A stretch of 64,000 nt of DNA from the NCBI GenBank assembly GCA_003254905.1, contig QANU01098946.1:5222-69221 (forward strand), in the 5' to 3' direction. A program made the translations under genes and the position numbers. Numbering within the stretch: the stretch's first letter is position 1; each line of letters opens with the position of its first letter. This document shows, piece by piece, positions 46,956-59,216 of the stretch. The notes below the pieces were generated by a model, which ran no database searches, had not been told where the DNA came from, and worked only from the letters and a program-made list of their open reading frames with translations. Source of the DNA: Nissolia schottii (Eukaryota > Streptophyta > Magnoliopsida > Fabales > Fabaceae).

Positions 46956-47399
46956 AAGTCGCGCAACATCAAAGGTGCATCCCCATCAAAGCAAAGATAA
47001 TACATATATTGAATATACCTCATAATATATTAATTAGGTGCATAGGGAAATACAATCAGTCATTACATTCCATAGAGATTCATACAAAATATTTAACGAG
47101 TGCAATATAACGTCGAGGAGCATACTACGCCCTACGCCGAGTGCAAAACATACCCTTGCTCATCACAAAATATAAACATATTAAGTAAACATACATAGAT
47201 CTAATACACCAAAGGAAAGATAAATAGAAATAGCAGGTCACATTGGACTCTTGCTATCACTCATGTCCATGTCGTCCTCCGCGAGCAAACAAGATTGGAA
47301 AGGGCCACGACTAGGCAAAAAGACTAAGACCGACATCTTGGCACTGAACATTGCTCTATAAGTCATGCAATATCCTGTTCGGCGAGAAGGACCAATGCA

Positions 47400-47852
47400 T
47401 TATGGCTGGGCAGGTCGAATAGGGTCCTCTTCAGGATCATTTTCTAAGTCATCCTCAACTAACTCGAACCCAAACTCAGAATCATCAGCCTCAATATCCT
47501 CATCCTCATGGTCAACTCCTAACTTAGCCTCTACATCCCTCATAATGTCATCAACAGTAGCAGCCACATCTCCAATCACTAAGTTGTCCTCTACAGCATC
47601 AGTCACAATGGTAGTAAGACCCAGGAACTTCTCTTCCTCATTAATGTTATCTAGAATTAATATGGGGTCACAGAAATGGTGATAGGTGTCCCACTCGGGG
47701 TGAGTATGGGATGCTCGGGTCTGGGAGGTGTACACTGATATATCAGAACTCGCTGCTGACTCTGGAACTAGGTCAACTACTGGTATTGGCGGAGGTGGAA
47801 AAGGCGTAGGCTCATGAGACACTTGAACATCAATGGGAACAGCTGGTAACAC
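47400..47852 (-). other. Acidic/proline-rich ORF, retroelement-derived (150 codons)
   Basis: An open frame with a Pro-rich N part (PTPFPPPPIPVVDLVPE) and a strongly acidic C part (DHEDEDIEADDSEFGFE, then ENDPEEDPIRPAQP). The DPEEDP ending resembles low-complexity ORFs in plant retroelements. It lies within LTR-like sequence, has no introns or promoter features and no known domain. I do not regard it as a host gene. Confidence 0.35.
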
Positions 47853-49249
47853 CAGGGTGCCAATGGCACAGACTAGATCTGGAGTAGTAACTCAGGTGTG
47901 ATGGTGAAATGTTCCAAACCCGCGATCGTAACCTCGTACGTCATCATGCTCACAGCCTCAAGCACGACCATTCTCCTGGTAGGGTCCTCTCTACAACTCT
48001 AGATGATCGGGGGCAACGTCCCACTGTGTAGATGTGCTCCATCGGGACCTAGAACCAAATGCGAAGGGTATGAGAAATATATATTTCCTCAATGGATCTG
48101 TATGCATCGCCTAAGTGATATCGCATAGGGTTCCACCGTTCGGGTCTTCTCTAAGTAAGCATTAATGAAGGTTTAGTTAATCTCGTGTCCTAGTCCTAAA
48201 CAGTTACCAGTTGATTCTAATCTTTCCTTTAACCTAGCAGGTACCAAGATATTGTAGACATAATAATGGTTAGACATGGATAAATGATAGAGTAGTGAAG
48301 TCACGCATGAATATGAAGTTATATCTCTTCTTCCTTTATTAACATTAGTACCCTTTAGTACACTTGGGACTGGTTACCACCCTTAGGCATACAACTTCGT
48401 ATTATGGACTTGATGTCAATTATGTGGTAGCGAACCACGCAAGTTTCTTGACTGTGTCAGTAACCAACGATTTACGTTAGCTAGAGTGACTAGCTAACTA
48501 CGTTGGACTAAGGGATTTTTATCTTTTCCCTTTTAGTACACCTAGAACCTTGGGTGTACAACCTCTGAACCAACAACAAGGTTACTGGCCCAAAGGACAC
48601 ACTTTACGAGGGAACCTTATTATGAATGGATCCTAGTTACTATAAGTGTGTTATATTAAAAGTTTTATGGATATTTCCTCAGAAGAGGACTTAGATTATC
48701 TTTGATATACTTACATCTTCTGTTCTTGTAACACACTTATAAAGGGATGATGATACACACACACACATGTATATGTATGATTATAAACACAAAAGAATGC
48801 ATGCTACATTATAATAACATAGTCATCGATTCAGGGCATGGCATTCCATAATCACACTTATGAGGATGGGCATTAACATGGATATGTCATATTAGAAAAT
48901 CAATTATAACATGGTCAAACATAATGATAGCACATGCAAACACACCCCGATAAATGCAAACACAATGCCAACTATCATTTAATGGGCATAACTTGAACCA
49001 TACTTACAGTACTTCCATGCTAAAGTTCTTGTATCCTTATTATGAGGATTTTATGGTCACCATTCTGACCTTAAGTTCATTTTGTCGTGTGTATGGAATC
49101 TAGTCTTGACTCCAAACTCAGAGAACCATAAACTAGCATGTACAAAAAAAAACCATAGGAGCTTTAAGAGCTAGAAACACTCATACAATGTTCAAGACAA
49201 CCAAACCTTAATTGATTGGAATATGATGGCCGAAACCACCCTTAGGGAT

Positions 49250-50460
49250 ACATTGATCCATCACTCTTTGGTTTAATTCAAAAACTCATATCATCGTTTA
49301 TGCTTGAAATAACCGTGGATATGCGGATCTCATCAACACTTAATATGTAACATATAAACAAACAAGGCAAATCCAAAACCCTAAAAGGGAAAAGAATGAG
49401 TCTATCACCACTTGATGTGTCCTAAGCGCATATCATAGCTTATACTAGGAACCAACCATGGATCATTTTAAACATCACAAACTATCAATTTACAAAACCA
49501 TGATTTCTTAAGTACATGAAGGCCAAATATAGCATTGAGAGAAAACAACAGTTCATTTCCTCTTGGGTTGTTCCAAAGCTCATATCATAGCTTAAGCTAG
49601 GAACAAACCATGGATCATCTAAACCTTACAAAACAAAAAAAAAAAAAAAAAAACTCTAAACCTTTAAACCCATAAGGGCTGAAAATACATGGAGAGGGAA
49701 CACAAGTTTATCACCTCTTGGCTTGTCCTAAAACTGATATTGTAGTCTATATTAAAGACAAGCCATGGATCATCTAAACACCATCAAACATAGACAAACA
49801 CAACCCTATGCAAATATGCACACAAGGCTAAAATACACATAAAGAGGCACACAAGCGTATCTCCTCTTAGCTTGTCCTACACTCATATCATAGTTTATGT
49901 TAGGAACAATCCATGGATCATTTAAACACCATCAAACATAAACAAAACAACTATTATGAAAATATGCAGACAAGGTCGAAATGTTGAGATTAACACAAGT
50001 TCATCACTTCTTGGCTTATTCCACAAACTCATATCATAGTTTGAAAATAGCCATGGATCACTTGAACACCATAAACTTTATAAAAAAAAACCCTAATGTC
50101 ATAAAAACTCAAGAGGCCAAAATTCACAAGAAAGAAACATAAATTCATCACTTTTTGGTTTAGTCCAAAAAATCATCATAGTTTGTGTTGGATTCATCAT
50201 AGATCATATGAACATCATCGACTTTAGAAAAACAAAACCCTAAGGTCATAAAAACTCAAGATGGCCAAAATGCACAAGAAAGAAACATAAGTTCATCACT
50301 TTTTCATTTAGTCCAAAAAATGATATCATAGGTTGTGTTGCATTCAACATAGATCATATGAACATCATCAACTTTAGAAAAACAAAAACCCTAAGGTCAA
50401 AAAAAACTCAAGATGGCTGAAATGCACAAGAAAGAAATATAATTTCATCTAAACCCTAGC
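49250..50460. repeat. Diverged tandem repeat, about 150 bp x 7
   Basis: The anchor CATGGATCAT(C/T) or CATAGATCATATGAACATC recurs near 49455, 49606, 49762, 49909, 50048, 50188 and 50345, spacings 139-157 bp. Each unit also has AAGTTCATCAC, TTGG(C/T)TT(G/A)(T/G)TCC and AAAACCCTAA. A short A-run lies at 49628-49652. The repeat is inside the LTR-like region and has no coding frame. Confidence 0.8.
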
Positions 50461-51287
50461 TTGATAGAAAACCCTTTTGCAAGAAAACTATTTCAAGAAC
50501 ACTATTAGCACTTTGCAAGAAACTCATAAACAAGGTTAGACACAAAAGCACACATTGGAAACCCTAATCTTAGGTCCAAACCGAATCAATCCAAACATTC
50601 CAAGGGGATAAAAAAAATACATTTTTCTTGAAGGAAAACTCAATAACATAGTTAGAAACCACAACAACATAAGTTCTTCCAAGAGGAACTAGATAATCGA
50701 ATTTTATTATGTTCTTTGATGGTGAAAGAAATTATATTTTCATGAAGGGAAAGAAGAGAGGAAAAACATATCCAAACATCAAAAGCATTGCAAGAGATAG
50801 TTGCACAAGTGTGCATAGAAACCTACCTAAAGCACAAACAAATGATGTCTTCTTGTAGAGGATGAAGAGGGCTTTAACTTTTGTGAAGAGAGTATGAATT
50901 TTTGAAGAGTTTATGAGGGTGATATAGGGGGGAGAGGCCAAAATTTTCTAGGTCTAGTTGGTGAGGAAGATGAAGCTTTTTAGAAGTTTTGGAAGAAGGA
51001 GAAGGGAGAATTGGAGACTTTTGCTTTTTCTCTTGAGTATGTAACTGAAAAATGAAATGTGAGTGAAAAGAAGTAAAGGAGGAATGGGTTGATGGGTGCA
51101 AGAACGGAGAGGAAAAAAGGGGAAGGAAAACCACATAACAGTAGAAATTCAATGAGCTTGCAATTTCATTAGTGATTGACTTGATTAAGTCCATAAAGAG
51201 ACTTGATAAGCTAGATTTAAGATAATCATTCGGACACCCGCATATGTTTAAAAATTTCACGCTTCGAATGTCCAGACGTGAGGGGGT

Positions 51288-51400
51288 GTATTAGAGCCTC
51301 ACATTGGTTAGAGATAAGACCTGGGTAAGCTTTATAAGTGCGAGACATCCTTCACCGCATGAGGTAGTTTTTGGGGGGTTGAATTAGTCCACTCAATTCT
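51288..51400 (+). mobile_element. LTR-edge-like module (TGTATTAGAGCCTCACATTGG)
   Basis: A GTGAGGGGG purine tract is followed by TGTATTAGAGCCTCACATTG and then TTTATAAGTGCGAGACATCC and GAGGTAGTTTTTGGGG. This phrase resembles a module seen at the start of some legume LTRs (TGTTAGAGTCCCACATCG). Either it is a separate LTR fragment or the altered end of the neighbouring gypsy LTR. Confidence 0.35.
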
Positions 51401-51648
51401 TAATAACGTGAGTTTACTCATTTTATTTTGATATACTATCAATATAAAAGTATTTTATATGAACAAAATTATATATACACACACACATCAAAAAGAAATT
51501 ATCAATTCCATTAAATATTTACTTAATAACATTTTGCTTATATTTTTATTGTTAAAAAGAATATTAATTAATGATATCATTTTCTTATGAGAAACAATTA
51601 AAATAAATATAATTAAATGTATTGAGTGTTGACAAAAATTGTTATTAT

Positions 51649-51743
51649 AAGCTACTAGAATTAATTTAATGGTAAGAGATTTGAGTAGTATACATGAGGT
51701 CCTAAGTTCAAAATTCATTGAATTTAATTTCCAATGTAAAAAT
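51649..51743 (+). mobile_element. SINE insertion, 95 bp
   Basis: Flanked by a perfect 17-bp duplication, ACAAAAATTGTTATTAT, at 51632-51648 and 51744-51760. Inside, TTTAATGGTAAGAGATTTG resembles a pol III A box and GAGGTCCTAAGTTCAAAATTC a B box in tRNA-like spacing, so it is a tRNA-derived SINE. No clear poly-A tail. The target is AT-rich. The LINE duplication starts three bases after the SINE duplication. Confidence 0.8.
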
Positions 51744-51781
51744 ACAAAAATTGTTATTATTAAAAGGGGCTCTATGTTTTG

Positions 51782-52954
51782 GATGAAGAATCTTTTTTTT
51801 GATACATCAAAAAGCGAAAAGAGAGGCTAACGCCTAACAAACAAAACACCCATAGAGTCTGCCAAAAGAGCAGAAAATAAAGCAGAAGGCAAGGAACTCA
51901 ACTCTACATAAATAGAGTTACCAATCGCTCCCTTGGCTAGAACATCTGCACATTGGTTTACTTCCCAAAGCATGTAATGAATGTTAACAATCTAGTCCCA
52001 ACTCTTCAAAAGCCTAATATCACGAATGAGACCACGGTAAAGATGGAAATCACTGCAACCTATAGAAACCATGGCCATTGCATGCAAGGAATCACAATCA
52101 CAAACAACCATCTGAAAGCCAAGCCACCAAGCAAGGTCCAAACCTAGCTTAATAACCATTAGCCCAGCCCAGAGGATATCACGATGGCCTAGAGAAGCAA
52201 AGAAACCAGAAATCTAGCCTCCTTGACCATTCCGCAGTAAGTCCCCACAACCAGCTCTACTAGAAGAACCAAGAACACTCCCGTCTACGTTTAGTTTAAC
52301 AAAAAAATTCTCCCGCGGACACCAGCGAATAAAGCAAGAATCAAAAGCAGAAATATTTTTGCCCAAAAATTGCATGTAATCACTATAAGCCATATGACTA
52401 CGGTGAACAATTTGGGGACAAAGAAAAGCCCTCCCCTCAATAACTTCCTTATTCCTCGCGATCCAGATCTCTCACAATGTTAAGTAGAAAAACATGCTCG
52501 ATTTAGAAACAGCAAAATGACGCATCCAGAGCTTAAAATCAATAGCTGAAAAAACTGGATCATTAACGAAATATCAAGCACCTTCCAAACAACAAAAGAT
52601 TAATGACAGTCACAAAAGTAATGAAATGTTGTATCCTCATGGTTAGAACACCAGACACAAACCGTCGTCTGAGCAAGGGCTCGATGAGCTCAGAGGGAAG
52701 CTGTAGGAAGTGCATTGTGCAAAAACAACCAAATAACAAATTTTATTTTCTCTAAACTTTTCAAATTTCAATGCCATATCTAGGAACTCAAGCCTGCAGA
52801 AAGAAGTTCATCACGAATGCGCTTGCGAAGTAACCAATCATACCCAAAAGCCACCGAATAGGCAAAGCCTATAAGAAAAGCCTCTAGTGGAGGCGGTGAA
52901 AATCGAGTAAATGGCCTCTGCGTTTTTTTCTATTTGTTTTCAGTAGAGTTGGAG
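51782..52954 (-). mobile_element. 5'-truncated LINE with zf-RVT and RNase H remnants
   Basis: Flanked by AAGGGGCTCTATGTTTTG (51764-51781) and AAGGGGCTCTATGCTTTTG (52955-52973), a target duplication with one inserted C. Read on the minus strand it ends in GATGTATCAAAAAAAAG, a poly-A tail. It encodes the end of ORF2: a reverse-transcriptase zinc-binding part (FVIWLFLHNALPTASL, then TTVCVWCSNHEDTTFHYF) and an RNase H domain (KLNVDGSVLGSSSRAGCG, MVVCDCDSLHAMAM, EVNQCADVLAKGAIG). In-frame stops, frameshifts and loss of the expected catalytic Glu (AGL where AEL is usual) show it is dead. Confidence 0.88.
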
Positions 52955-53109
52955 AAGGGGCTCTATGCTTTTGTTTAAAATAAAGTTTTATTTGGTCTTA
53001 AAAAATTATCTATGGGACAAAATAGAGTTTTTTGGTCAAATGGGCCTCAATAGTTGAGCCTTATAATTTCATAAAATATCTATACCTATGGGCCATAATT
53101 TGGGCTGAG

Positions 53110-53335
53110 TTTCATTTGTGGGCTAAATTTCCCCATGCCCCTCCACTCACCGTGTCTCAAATCTCAATTCTCATCTCATTCGATTCTCTCTCTCCTCCCA
53201 AAAAACCGTAGCAGCACGACGCGACAGCCTTCACCGGTCACCACCGCTTCTCCACCAGCCTCCGCCGATCAGTGCGCCGGCCACGACAGTCCCGTGGGAT
53301 TTCCACTCTGCTTTTGTTCCTCTTTCTTCTATAGG
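53110..53335 (+). other. Probable 5' UTR exon of the TatB-like gene
   Basis: A pyrimidine-rich, locally GC-rich stretch about 1.2 kb before the start codon. It looks like a plant 5' UTR exon with a donor near 53337-53360 and an acceptor near 54505 (TTCAG). The 71-codon ORF in it (53135-53350) would then be an upstream ORF. The leader intron holds a TCTGCAATCTGTAATTTTGC short-repeat tract (53930-54150) and a GGCCCG-rich stretch (54170-54330). Confidence 0.45.
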
Positions 53336-54533
53336 GTTTGTTCCTCTTGATAGTTGCTTCCCAGCTCCAATTTCCGCTATCGTTGGTTTTTCTGATTTTA
53401 TTTGTTTATGGTATTATTTGTTTATTGACGTTGAGGAGTGATGTTGAAACCTTATAACAACGCCACAACGATAGAATTTGGTTTTCCTTTATTTTACTAG
53501 TGTGATCTATGTGTGCGGTTAGTGATAACTTATTGAGTTCTTTGTGATGTTTTGAGCTTTTGATTGGGAAATGAAAGGGCTATTTGTTGATTGTTTGTTG
53601 GCAGGTAATTAGTGAAAAATAAAACCAAATCAACCCGAATTTGATTGGTTAAGATTTGGTAATAAAGATTCTGAACCTGGAATATTTTCTCTAAATCTGT
53701 ACCAACTTGAATCGATTACCCTTAGTTTGAGTGTTGGACAGATTTAAAAGAAACATTTTTGGGCATTAAACGAATATCACAAAGTTAAGCTGGAAGCTAT
53801 TAGAGTAGATGACTGCTATGCATTGTACATTGTGCTTGTTTTGTTGCAAAATGTAGGCATTGACATTAGGCTATGATTTATCACCAGCTAAATGGAGTTT
53901 TGCCTGATAAATTCCGAGTTTGGATATATTCATCTGCTGCAACCTGCAATATCTAAACAATTCTGCTTCAATTTCTGCAATTATGCAATATATCTGCTGT
54001 AATTCTAGTGCAATTCTGGTGTAATTCTACTGACAATGAGGAGTTAATTTCTGCAATATATCTGCTGTAATTCTGCAATCTGTAATTTTGCTGCAATTTC
54101 TGCAATCTGTAATTTTGCTGTAATTTATGCAATCTGCAATCTGAATTTCTGCTGCAATCAAAACGTTTTGGCCCGCTTTGGCCCAGTCTAAACCCTTTTA
54201 ACTCGGCCCGAAGATGACCGGGTCTATCGGGTTTAGGGTCGGGTCCGGGTCCTCGTCCTCAAAATTGGCCCGGTCTAAATATAGGGCAGGGTTCGGGTAT
54301 AGGCCAACCCGGCCCATGAACACTTATGATGGCTATATATTCAGGCTGATATGCAAATTCACTAATACAGTTAAATGAGATATGAGAAACTTTTTACAAT
54401 TTTTAGGAACTAATGTTTTGATTCTTAAGGAATTTGGCCTGCTCTACATGGATCAAAATTGAATCTGTAGTTCTCTAATTTTGCTGACTCCTTACTCCTT
54501 CAGCAGTGGTCTCTCACAACAAGACAGTAACCA

Positions 54534-56385
54534 ATGCTGGGATTTTCATATGGAGAAATATTGCTGTTGCTTGGAGTCACTGCAGCTGTGATTGGTTGGT
54601 TCACACTTCTCTTTACTTTCCGTTTATCATAAATCAAATTTAATTTAGGAATCTAAATTGTTTATCTGTCAAATGGGTGTATTATAGGACCAAAGGATTT
54701 ACCAATCATAGCCAGAACGGTGGGGAGGCTAGCTGGTCGATCTATTGGCTACGTACAATTGGCTCGCGGTCAGTTCGATAGTGTTATGCAGCAATCCCAA
54801 GCTCGCCAGGTACCCCCCTTTCTCCAGGCTAGAGTTATAACTTACAACTCACATGGATTAGTTTCTTTAGGTTTTTATAGAGCGAGTTCTATTAATAATG
54901 GCTGTAAGTGTGTAACATTTGGAGAAATAAAACCAGCAAAAGGAAGTAATTTTTAAAAAATAACAAAAAAACCTGGGACTCTAATTGAATCAGTGAGGAT
55001 AGTGATTTTAATGCCTGGTTTTCCCTTTGCATTTCTCTAACAATATAAGAATATAACAGTTAGGCACATATTTACCTTGCATCAAAGAATGTGCACGTCT
55101 GTACCGCAACTTGGTAATGGCATTCAAGTAGCAAAAACTAAATTCTATTGTATTCGCATTTTGTCTTTAGGTTCATAAGGAGCTTCAAGACACAATGGCA
55201 CAGCTAGATGCTATTCGTCATGAAATACGAAGTATATCAATCATAAATCCTGGCCCTTTGACACGGAGGCTTGTGGATAATGTTGACCCGACATCTATCT
55301 GTAATGGTACTCTTTTCATGATTTATTTTGTGACATATTTCAGGATTCTAAATTTTTACTGATACAGTTGCTAGCATTTTCTAGACAATAAGAAACCCGA
55401 AGATGTTGGAAAGAATAACTCAATACCCACTGTTACCAAGGTTAATTGACTACACCCACAACTTGATATAATTATATACTGCTTCAGGAAAGTTTGCTTT
55501 ACATGTCTATAATTATTTCCAGGATTCGACTTCATTGGCCTCAAATTTGTCCAACATGCAAAGTCAAGCAACCACTTATGCCAAATTGGCAGAGTCCCCG
55601 GCCATAAGGAATGGTCTAACAGCGAGTAGTACTGAAGTCGAGAAGATTAAAGATGAACTACAGCTTGCTGTCTTACCAGTTTCTGCTGAAAGCGCCGGAC
55701 TCTTGCCAAATCGTGGGGGTAATGATAGTTTATGTTGTTCAGTCAGATTTTTTGCTATGATTGTCTGATATCTTTGTTGCACTTTACCCCCTTGAACTAT
55801 TGGTCATGTGCATGTTACCCTTGACTCAAAAACGTGCCAATTGACCATTAACGCTTCATAACGGTGCAAATTTACCTTACATCACAAAACTACCCTCATC
55901 TTCTTGAAGAAGAGGAGGATGGAGGGGAAGGAGATGAGGGTAATTTAATAATTTAAGAGTTGATTTGTACCATTATGAAACTATACTGGTTGATTTGCAC
56001 ATTTTTAAAAGTCAGAAGTAAAGTGCGCATAATCTATAATTCAAGGTGATAAAATTCTTTACTCCCTTGTAAAAATTGTTAATATTGTTTCTTTCTTTTG
56101 GAATGTATAGTAAACTGTTTGTCTCATTTTCTGTTTATGATTGTGGCCGGTCATAGCTTTATACCTCATTCATTTCACATTTTCACTTTGTATCAAGATG
56201 GACATCATCATGCTTATTGTTGATGGGTCTAAGTTTGTTTTAGAATGATATCTGACTTGAAACAATCTTTGGTTGTATTGGCAGATGCTGTGAAAGGATC
56301 CGACATAGTGCTAGAGGCAATTTTGGAGGCAGAAGTAGCTCATAATGCAAAGCGGTTCTTTTCACAGCCCCAAAACCAAATATGA
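54534..56385 (+). CDS. TatA/TatB-like protein, probable mitochondrial Tat subunit
   Basis: Six coding exons: 54534-54594, 54688-54809, 55171-55306, 55385-55440, 55523-55718 and 56285-56385, total 672 nt, 223 residues, all GT/AG with matching phases. Residues about 5-22 are a hydrophobic helix (GEILLLLGVTAAVIG) followed at once by GPKDLP, the hinge of TatA/TatB proteins, and an amphipathic stretch (IIARTVGRLAGRSIGYVQLA). Then comes a coiled part (QVHKELQDTMAQLDAIRHEI). There is no cleavable presequence. Such a plant protein (Arabidopsis At5g43680) has been assigned, to my knowledge, as the TatB-type partner of mitochondrial TatC needed for Rieske protein export into complex III. The chloroplast proteins Tha4 and Hcf106 differ in having transit peptides. 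An AATAAA lies at 56767-56773. Family call is firm; the organelle is inferred. Confidence 0.9.
55783..56053. mobile_element. MITE in intron 5 of the TatB-like gene
   Basis: Termini TTTACCCCCTTGAACTAT and ATAATTCAAGGTGATAAA are inverted with few mismatches. Inner inverted pieces (CATAACGGTGCAAATTTACC against its CATAATGGTACAAATCAAC partner, and CTACCCTCATCTTCTT against GGAGATGAGGGTAA) make a foldback of about 270 bp. The target duplication is not certain. Confidence 0.7.
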
Positions 56386-57426
56386 GTGATATATGGTAAT
56401 ACTACATAGTAACTTAATTTTCTATATGTTAAGCGTACCTAGTTTGTATTTTGTCGCATTTGTAATTGTAAATACAAGAACATGCATTATTTAGAGTAGA
56501 TTTATAATAATGGAATTGTTTCAGTAATACTATTTTTTTTTTTTCAAGTTACTGGTTGGACATGGTTGGTTTTTCCTGAGTGGAGCTGTTTCATCTCTCA
56601 ATTCCACTTTCCTTGCAAAAAGAAAATGAAGTCTCTACTCTCAAGCTAGTCTCCTAAGCGAGGTTCTGACAATGTAGTTTGTATAAGTTTTCTGTTAACT
56701 TGGTTGAGCATGCAGAGGATGCATGTTTTTACTTTAGTTGATACCAATTCTGACTAATAATTAACGAAATAAAGTTTGCTTTTATCGTGTGAAAAGTGTT
56801 GTTTTTTTAATTCTTATAAAAAGGTTACTTTAATTTTTGTTGATTGCTTGGATATGATTCTCAAAAAATGAAATCATTTTTTTTTTTAAAGCAAGATGTA
56901 TTTGTCGTCAAATCAATTGAAAAATTATGTCAGAATTATTCTTTAAAAAGAAATAAAAAATGGTTATTAGATCTTTGAGAGACCCGTACTCCTTAAGGGC
57001 TTAGATTAATTAAATTCTTATTAATTGGATTTGAACGTTGGAAGTTCCAAAAAAAAAAAATTCATTCTCTAGCCTGAAAGTGTTTTCCTATTGGGCTATG
57101 AGAAGATGAAGTGATTAAGAATTTGCAATCATTTGAACCCCAACAAAAGTTGTAATCATCATGTTGGACCTTGATGAAAGACGAAAATCAACCTGATCTT
57201 AATCCCTACACTAATATATAGCATATATTTTAAGAACATTAAAATGAAGTCTCTATTGCTCTTAACCTCTTTATCTATGGTCTACAAGTATTTTCTTTTC
57301 ATTGCTAAATTCCAATATTTGGAAGTTCTTAGGACATTTCTGTATTTTCATCTTGATGAAATAAAAGTTACCTATCCTTAGGGGAAAAAAAAATGGAAGT
57401 CTCCATTAATGAACAACGGAACCATA
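56386..57426. other. 3' flank of the TatB-like gene
   Basis: The likely polyadenylation signal is at 56767; beyond it the sequence is AT-rich with no gene. Confidence 0.55.
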
Positions 57427-57638
57427 GAGTCCTGCTACACGTACACTATACATACACCCTATATTTATATATATAAAGTTTGTGCTTTAGTGCGTGTAAT
57501 GTTTGTGCACTTAATTAAGTATAATTGAAAATATCATCTATAAGTTTGTAATGTTTGTGCACTCACAAGGATAAAGTTTGTGCATTATTAATGGGGTATG
57601 TATGATTGTATAAAATTAAGTGTATATGTAGCGTTTTT
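57427..57638. mobile_element. MITE, second member of the 26074-26300 family
   Basis: Begins GAGTCCTGCTACACGTACAC and ends GTGTATATGTAGCGTTTTT, matching the copy-B MITE along its length. The 9-bp flanks GGAACCATA (57418-57426) and GGAACTACA (57639-57647) agree at 7 of 9 positions, so this insertion is older. Confidence 0.82.
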
Positions 57639-57647
57639 GGAACTACA

Positions 57648-58039
57648 AAAGTAACTTTATGCATTCACGTCACATACAAGGTTTCCAAGAAGTGGAAAAA
57701 CAAAACCCACAGGTGAACATGTAAAATTTCCCAAAAATTTGTCACCTTTTAGAAAAAGGAAACAAAGAGAGAGAGAGAGTAAACCCTCCTCAGAAAATAA
57801 AAAAGAAGGCTTCATTTGATCCTTCACTATAACAAATGTATAATAATAAGTTACTCTTGGCATTAATAAATAATTCAAATTAATCTTTAATTAAAAAGAC
57901 AAGAAAAATGGAGGCAACACTCATTTTGATTCTTAAAAGTATAAATATATGTCATTTTGGTTCTTGAAATTCAAAAATTAACTTTTTAATTCCTAAAGTT
58001 GTAAGTCATAAGCCAAATTAATTATTGATATAGACCCTT
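57648..58039. other. AT-rich spacer
   Basis: No gene. A short (GA)n run lies near 57764-57779. Confidence 0.6.
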
Positions 58040-59216
58040 TGTAACACATGGATTAAGAATAACATTAAGAAGATTAAACATGGATAAACACTTGTCTTTA
58101 GTGTGGTCATCAAGAATTTGACATAGGGTGATGTCATAAAATACGCCCTAAGCAGATCCACAGAGAGACAAGAAGCGGAACTATGATAGGTATAGATTGG
58201 AGCGTTTTGGACTTTTCCCCACATCCCAAAGGTGTCATGGGATCCATTCCAAGGCCTTTTGGCCAGCTATTAGGACTTCGGAAGCAAGAAAACAGATACG
58301 CCCTCGCAGCAACTGAACCCTGACATCATTCAACAGCCCTCAGACAGTGGTTTCAGGGGCTCTTCTAGATGCCTTCTGCTGACCTGCTCAGAGGGCAGCA
58401 AGCAACCCTAACCTTATACCCTTTAGGAACTCTTCACAACAACTTACGAGAGAGGGGCAAAAAGTATGTTTGTTCATACTAGGTAGTTTTAGTAGGAAAT
58501 CTGCACTGAGGTAAGATTTGAGAGTAACATATCTTGGTTAAAGTTGTAGACACAAGGACCCACACAGTAGATGACCTTGTCCTGCAGCCCTGAAAGTGAC
58601 ATGTCAAAAGCAAAACCCAAGGAAGTCAAAATGGAACCGTAGGAACGAGAAAGAGGGTAAGAAAAGAGGGAAAATCAGATAAAAAAAGAGAGGAATCGTG
58701 AGAAAAAAAAAAATGAATAGAATAGAGAACACATACACTAAGGATAAGCAACCCAAATAGAGAAATCCTGAGCTGGAGGGCATATCCTAAAACATCACAA
58801 TCTCTTGCTCTCAAACTCAACAACTAAAGCCACCTACAACAAGGGCTTGGATTGGAGGACAAGGTTGTTCACCCTCACAATCCAACCCTCATAGCCGCCA
58901 TTTTCCCTTCCTTTCATTCCTCTTTCCTTCCTCAAGTCTCAAAACAAGCTTACAAACCCATAATCTCTCATTTTCTCATCTTCATCTTATGTTTTAAACT
59001 TGTTTACCAAAACGGTTTAAATCAATTATTTAATTATGTTTTCGTTAATTTGTCACTTTAAACGAGACTATGACAAAAATTGGAATTGCAACTAAAATTG
59101 TAATACCATCTAAAGTAAAAAATGTGATTATGACAATACTTAAGACTGCAAATCTTAACTGATAGTATAACTTCATTTACTACTGATGATGTTCCCCCAA
59201 ACTCGGGGTTGTCACG
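58040..59216 (-). mobile_element. Ty3/gypsy LTR-like fragment, minus orientation
   Basis: On the minus strand the right end reads CCGTGACAACCCCGAGTTTG, near the TGTGACACCCCGA start of Tekay/Del-type LTRs; the left end reads CCATGTGTTACA. Leader-like sequence rich in TTCTC and CCTCTTT lies inside (58650-58950 as complement). No matching target duplication was found and the terminal CA is lost at one end, so this is a degraded LTR. Confidence 0.45.

Larger units (their letters stand above)
46956..51290 (-). mobile_element. Ty3/gypsy LTR-derived region, about 4.3 kb
   Basis: On the minus strand the right edge reads CACCCCCTCACGTCTGGACA then CGGGTGTCCGAA, close to the start of Tekay/Del-type LTRs (TGTAACACCCCCTCACG), and is followed by a leader-like TTCTTCCAAAA/CTTCACAAAAG-rich stretch (51100-50880). 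The region then runs through tandem repeats and a low-complexity acidic ORF. The outer dinucleotides and target duplication are not intact, so it is a truncated LTR or LTR plus adjacent DNA. No gag or pol domain was seen. Confidence 0.45.

Noticed and set aside
50732..51260. Minus-strand Ser/Phe/Pro-rich ORFs
   Set aside because: They lie in leader-like LTR sequence, are low complexity and have no domain.
51649..51743. tRNA gene
   Set aside because: Only A- and B-box-like pieces are present, no cloverleaf or anticodon arm, and the 17-bp duplication shows a SINE.
53135..53350. 71-codon ORF as a separate gene or as the TatB-like N-terminus
   Set aside because: It sits in a UTR-like stretch, is not in a spliced frame with the TatB-like protein, and that family starts at the hydrophobic helix. 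At most it is an upstream ORF.
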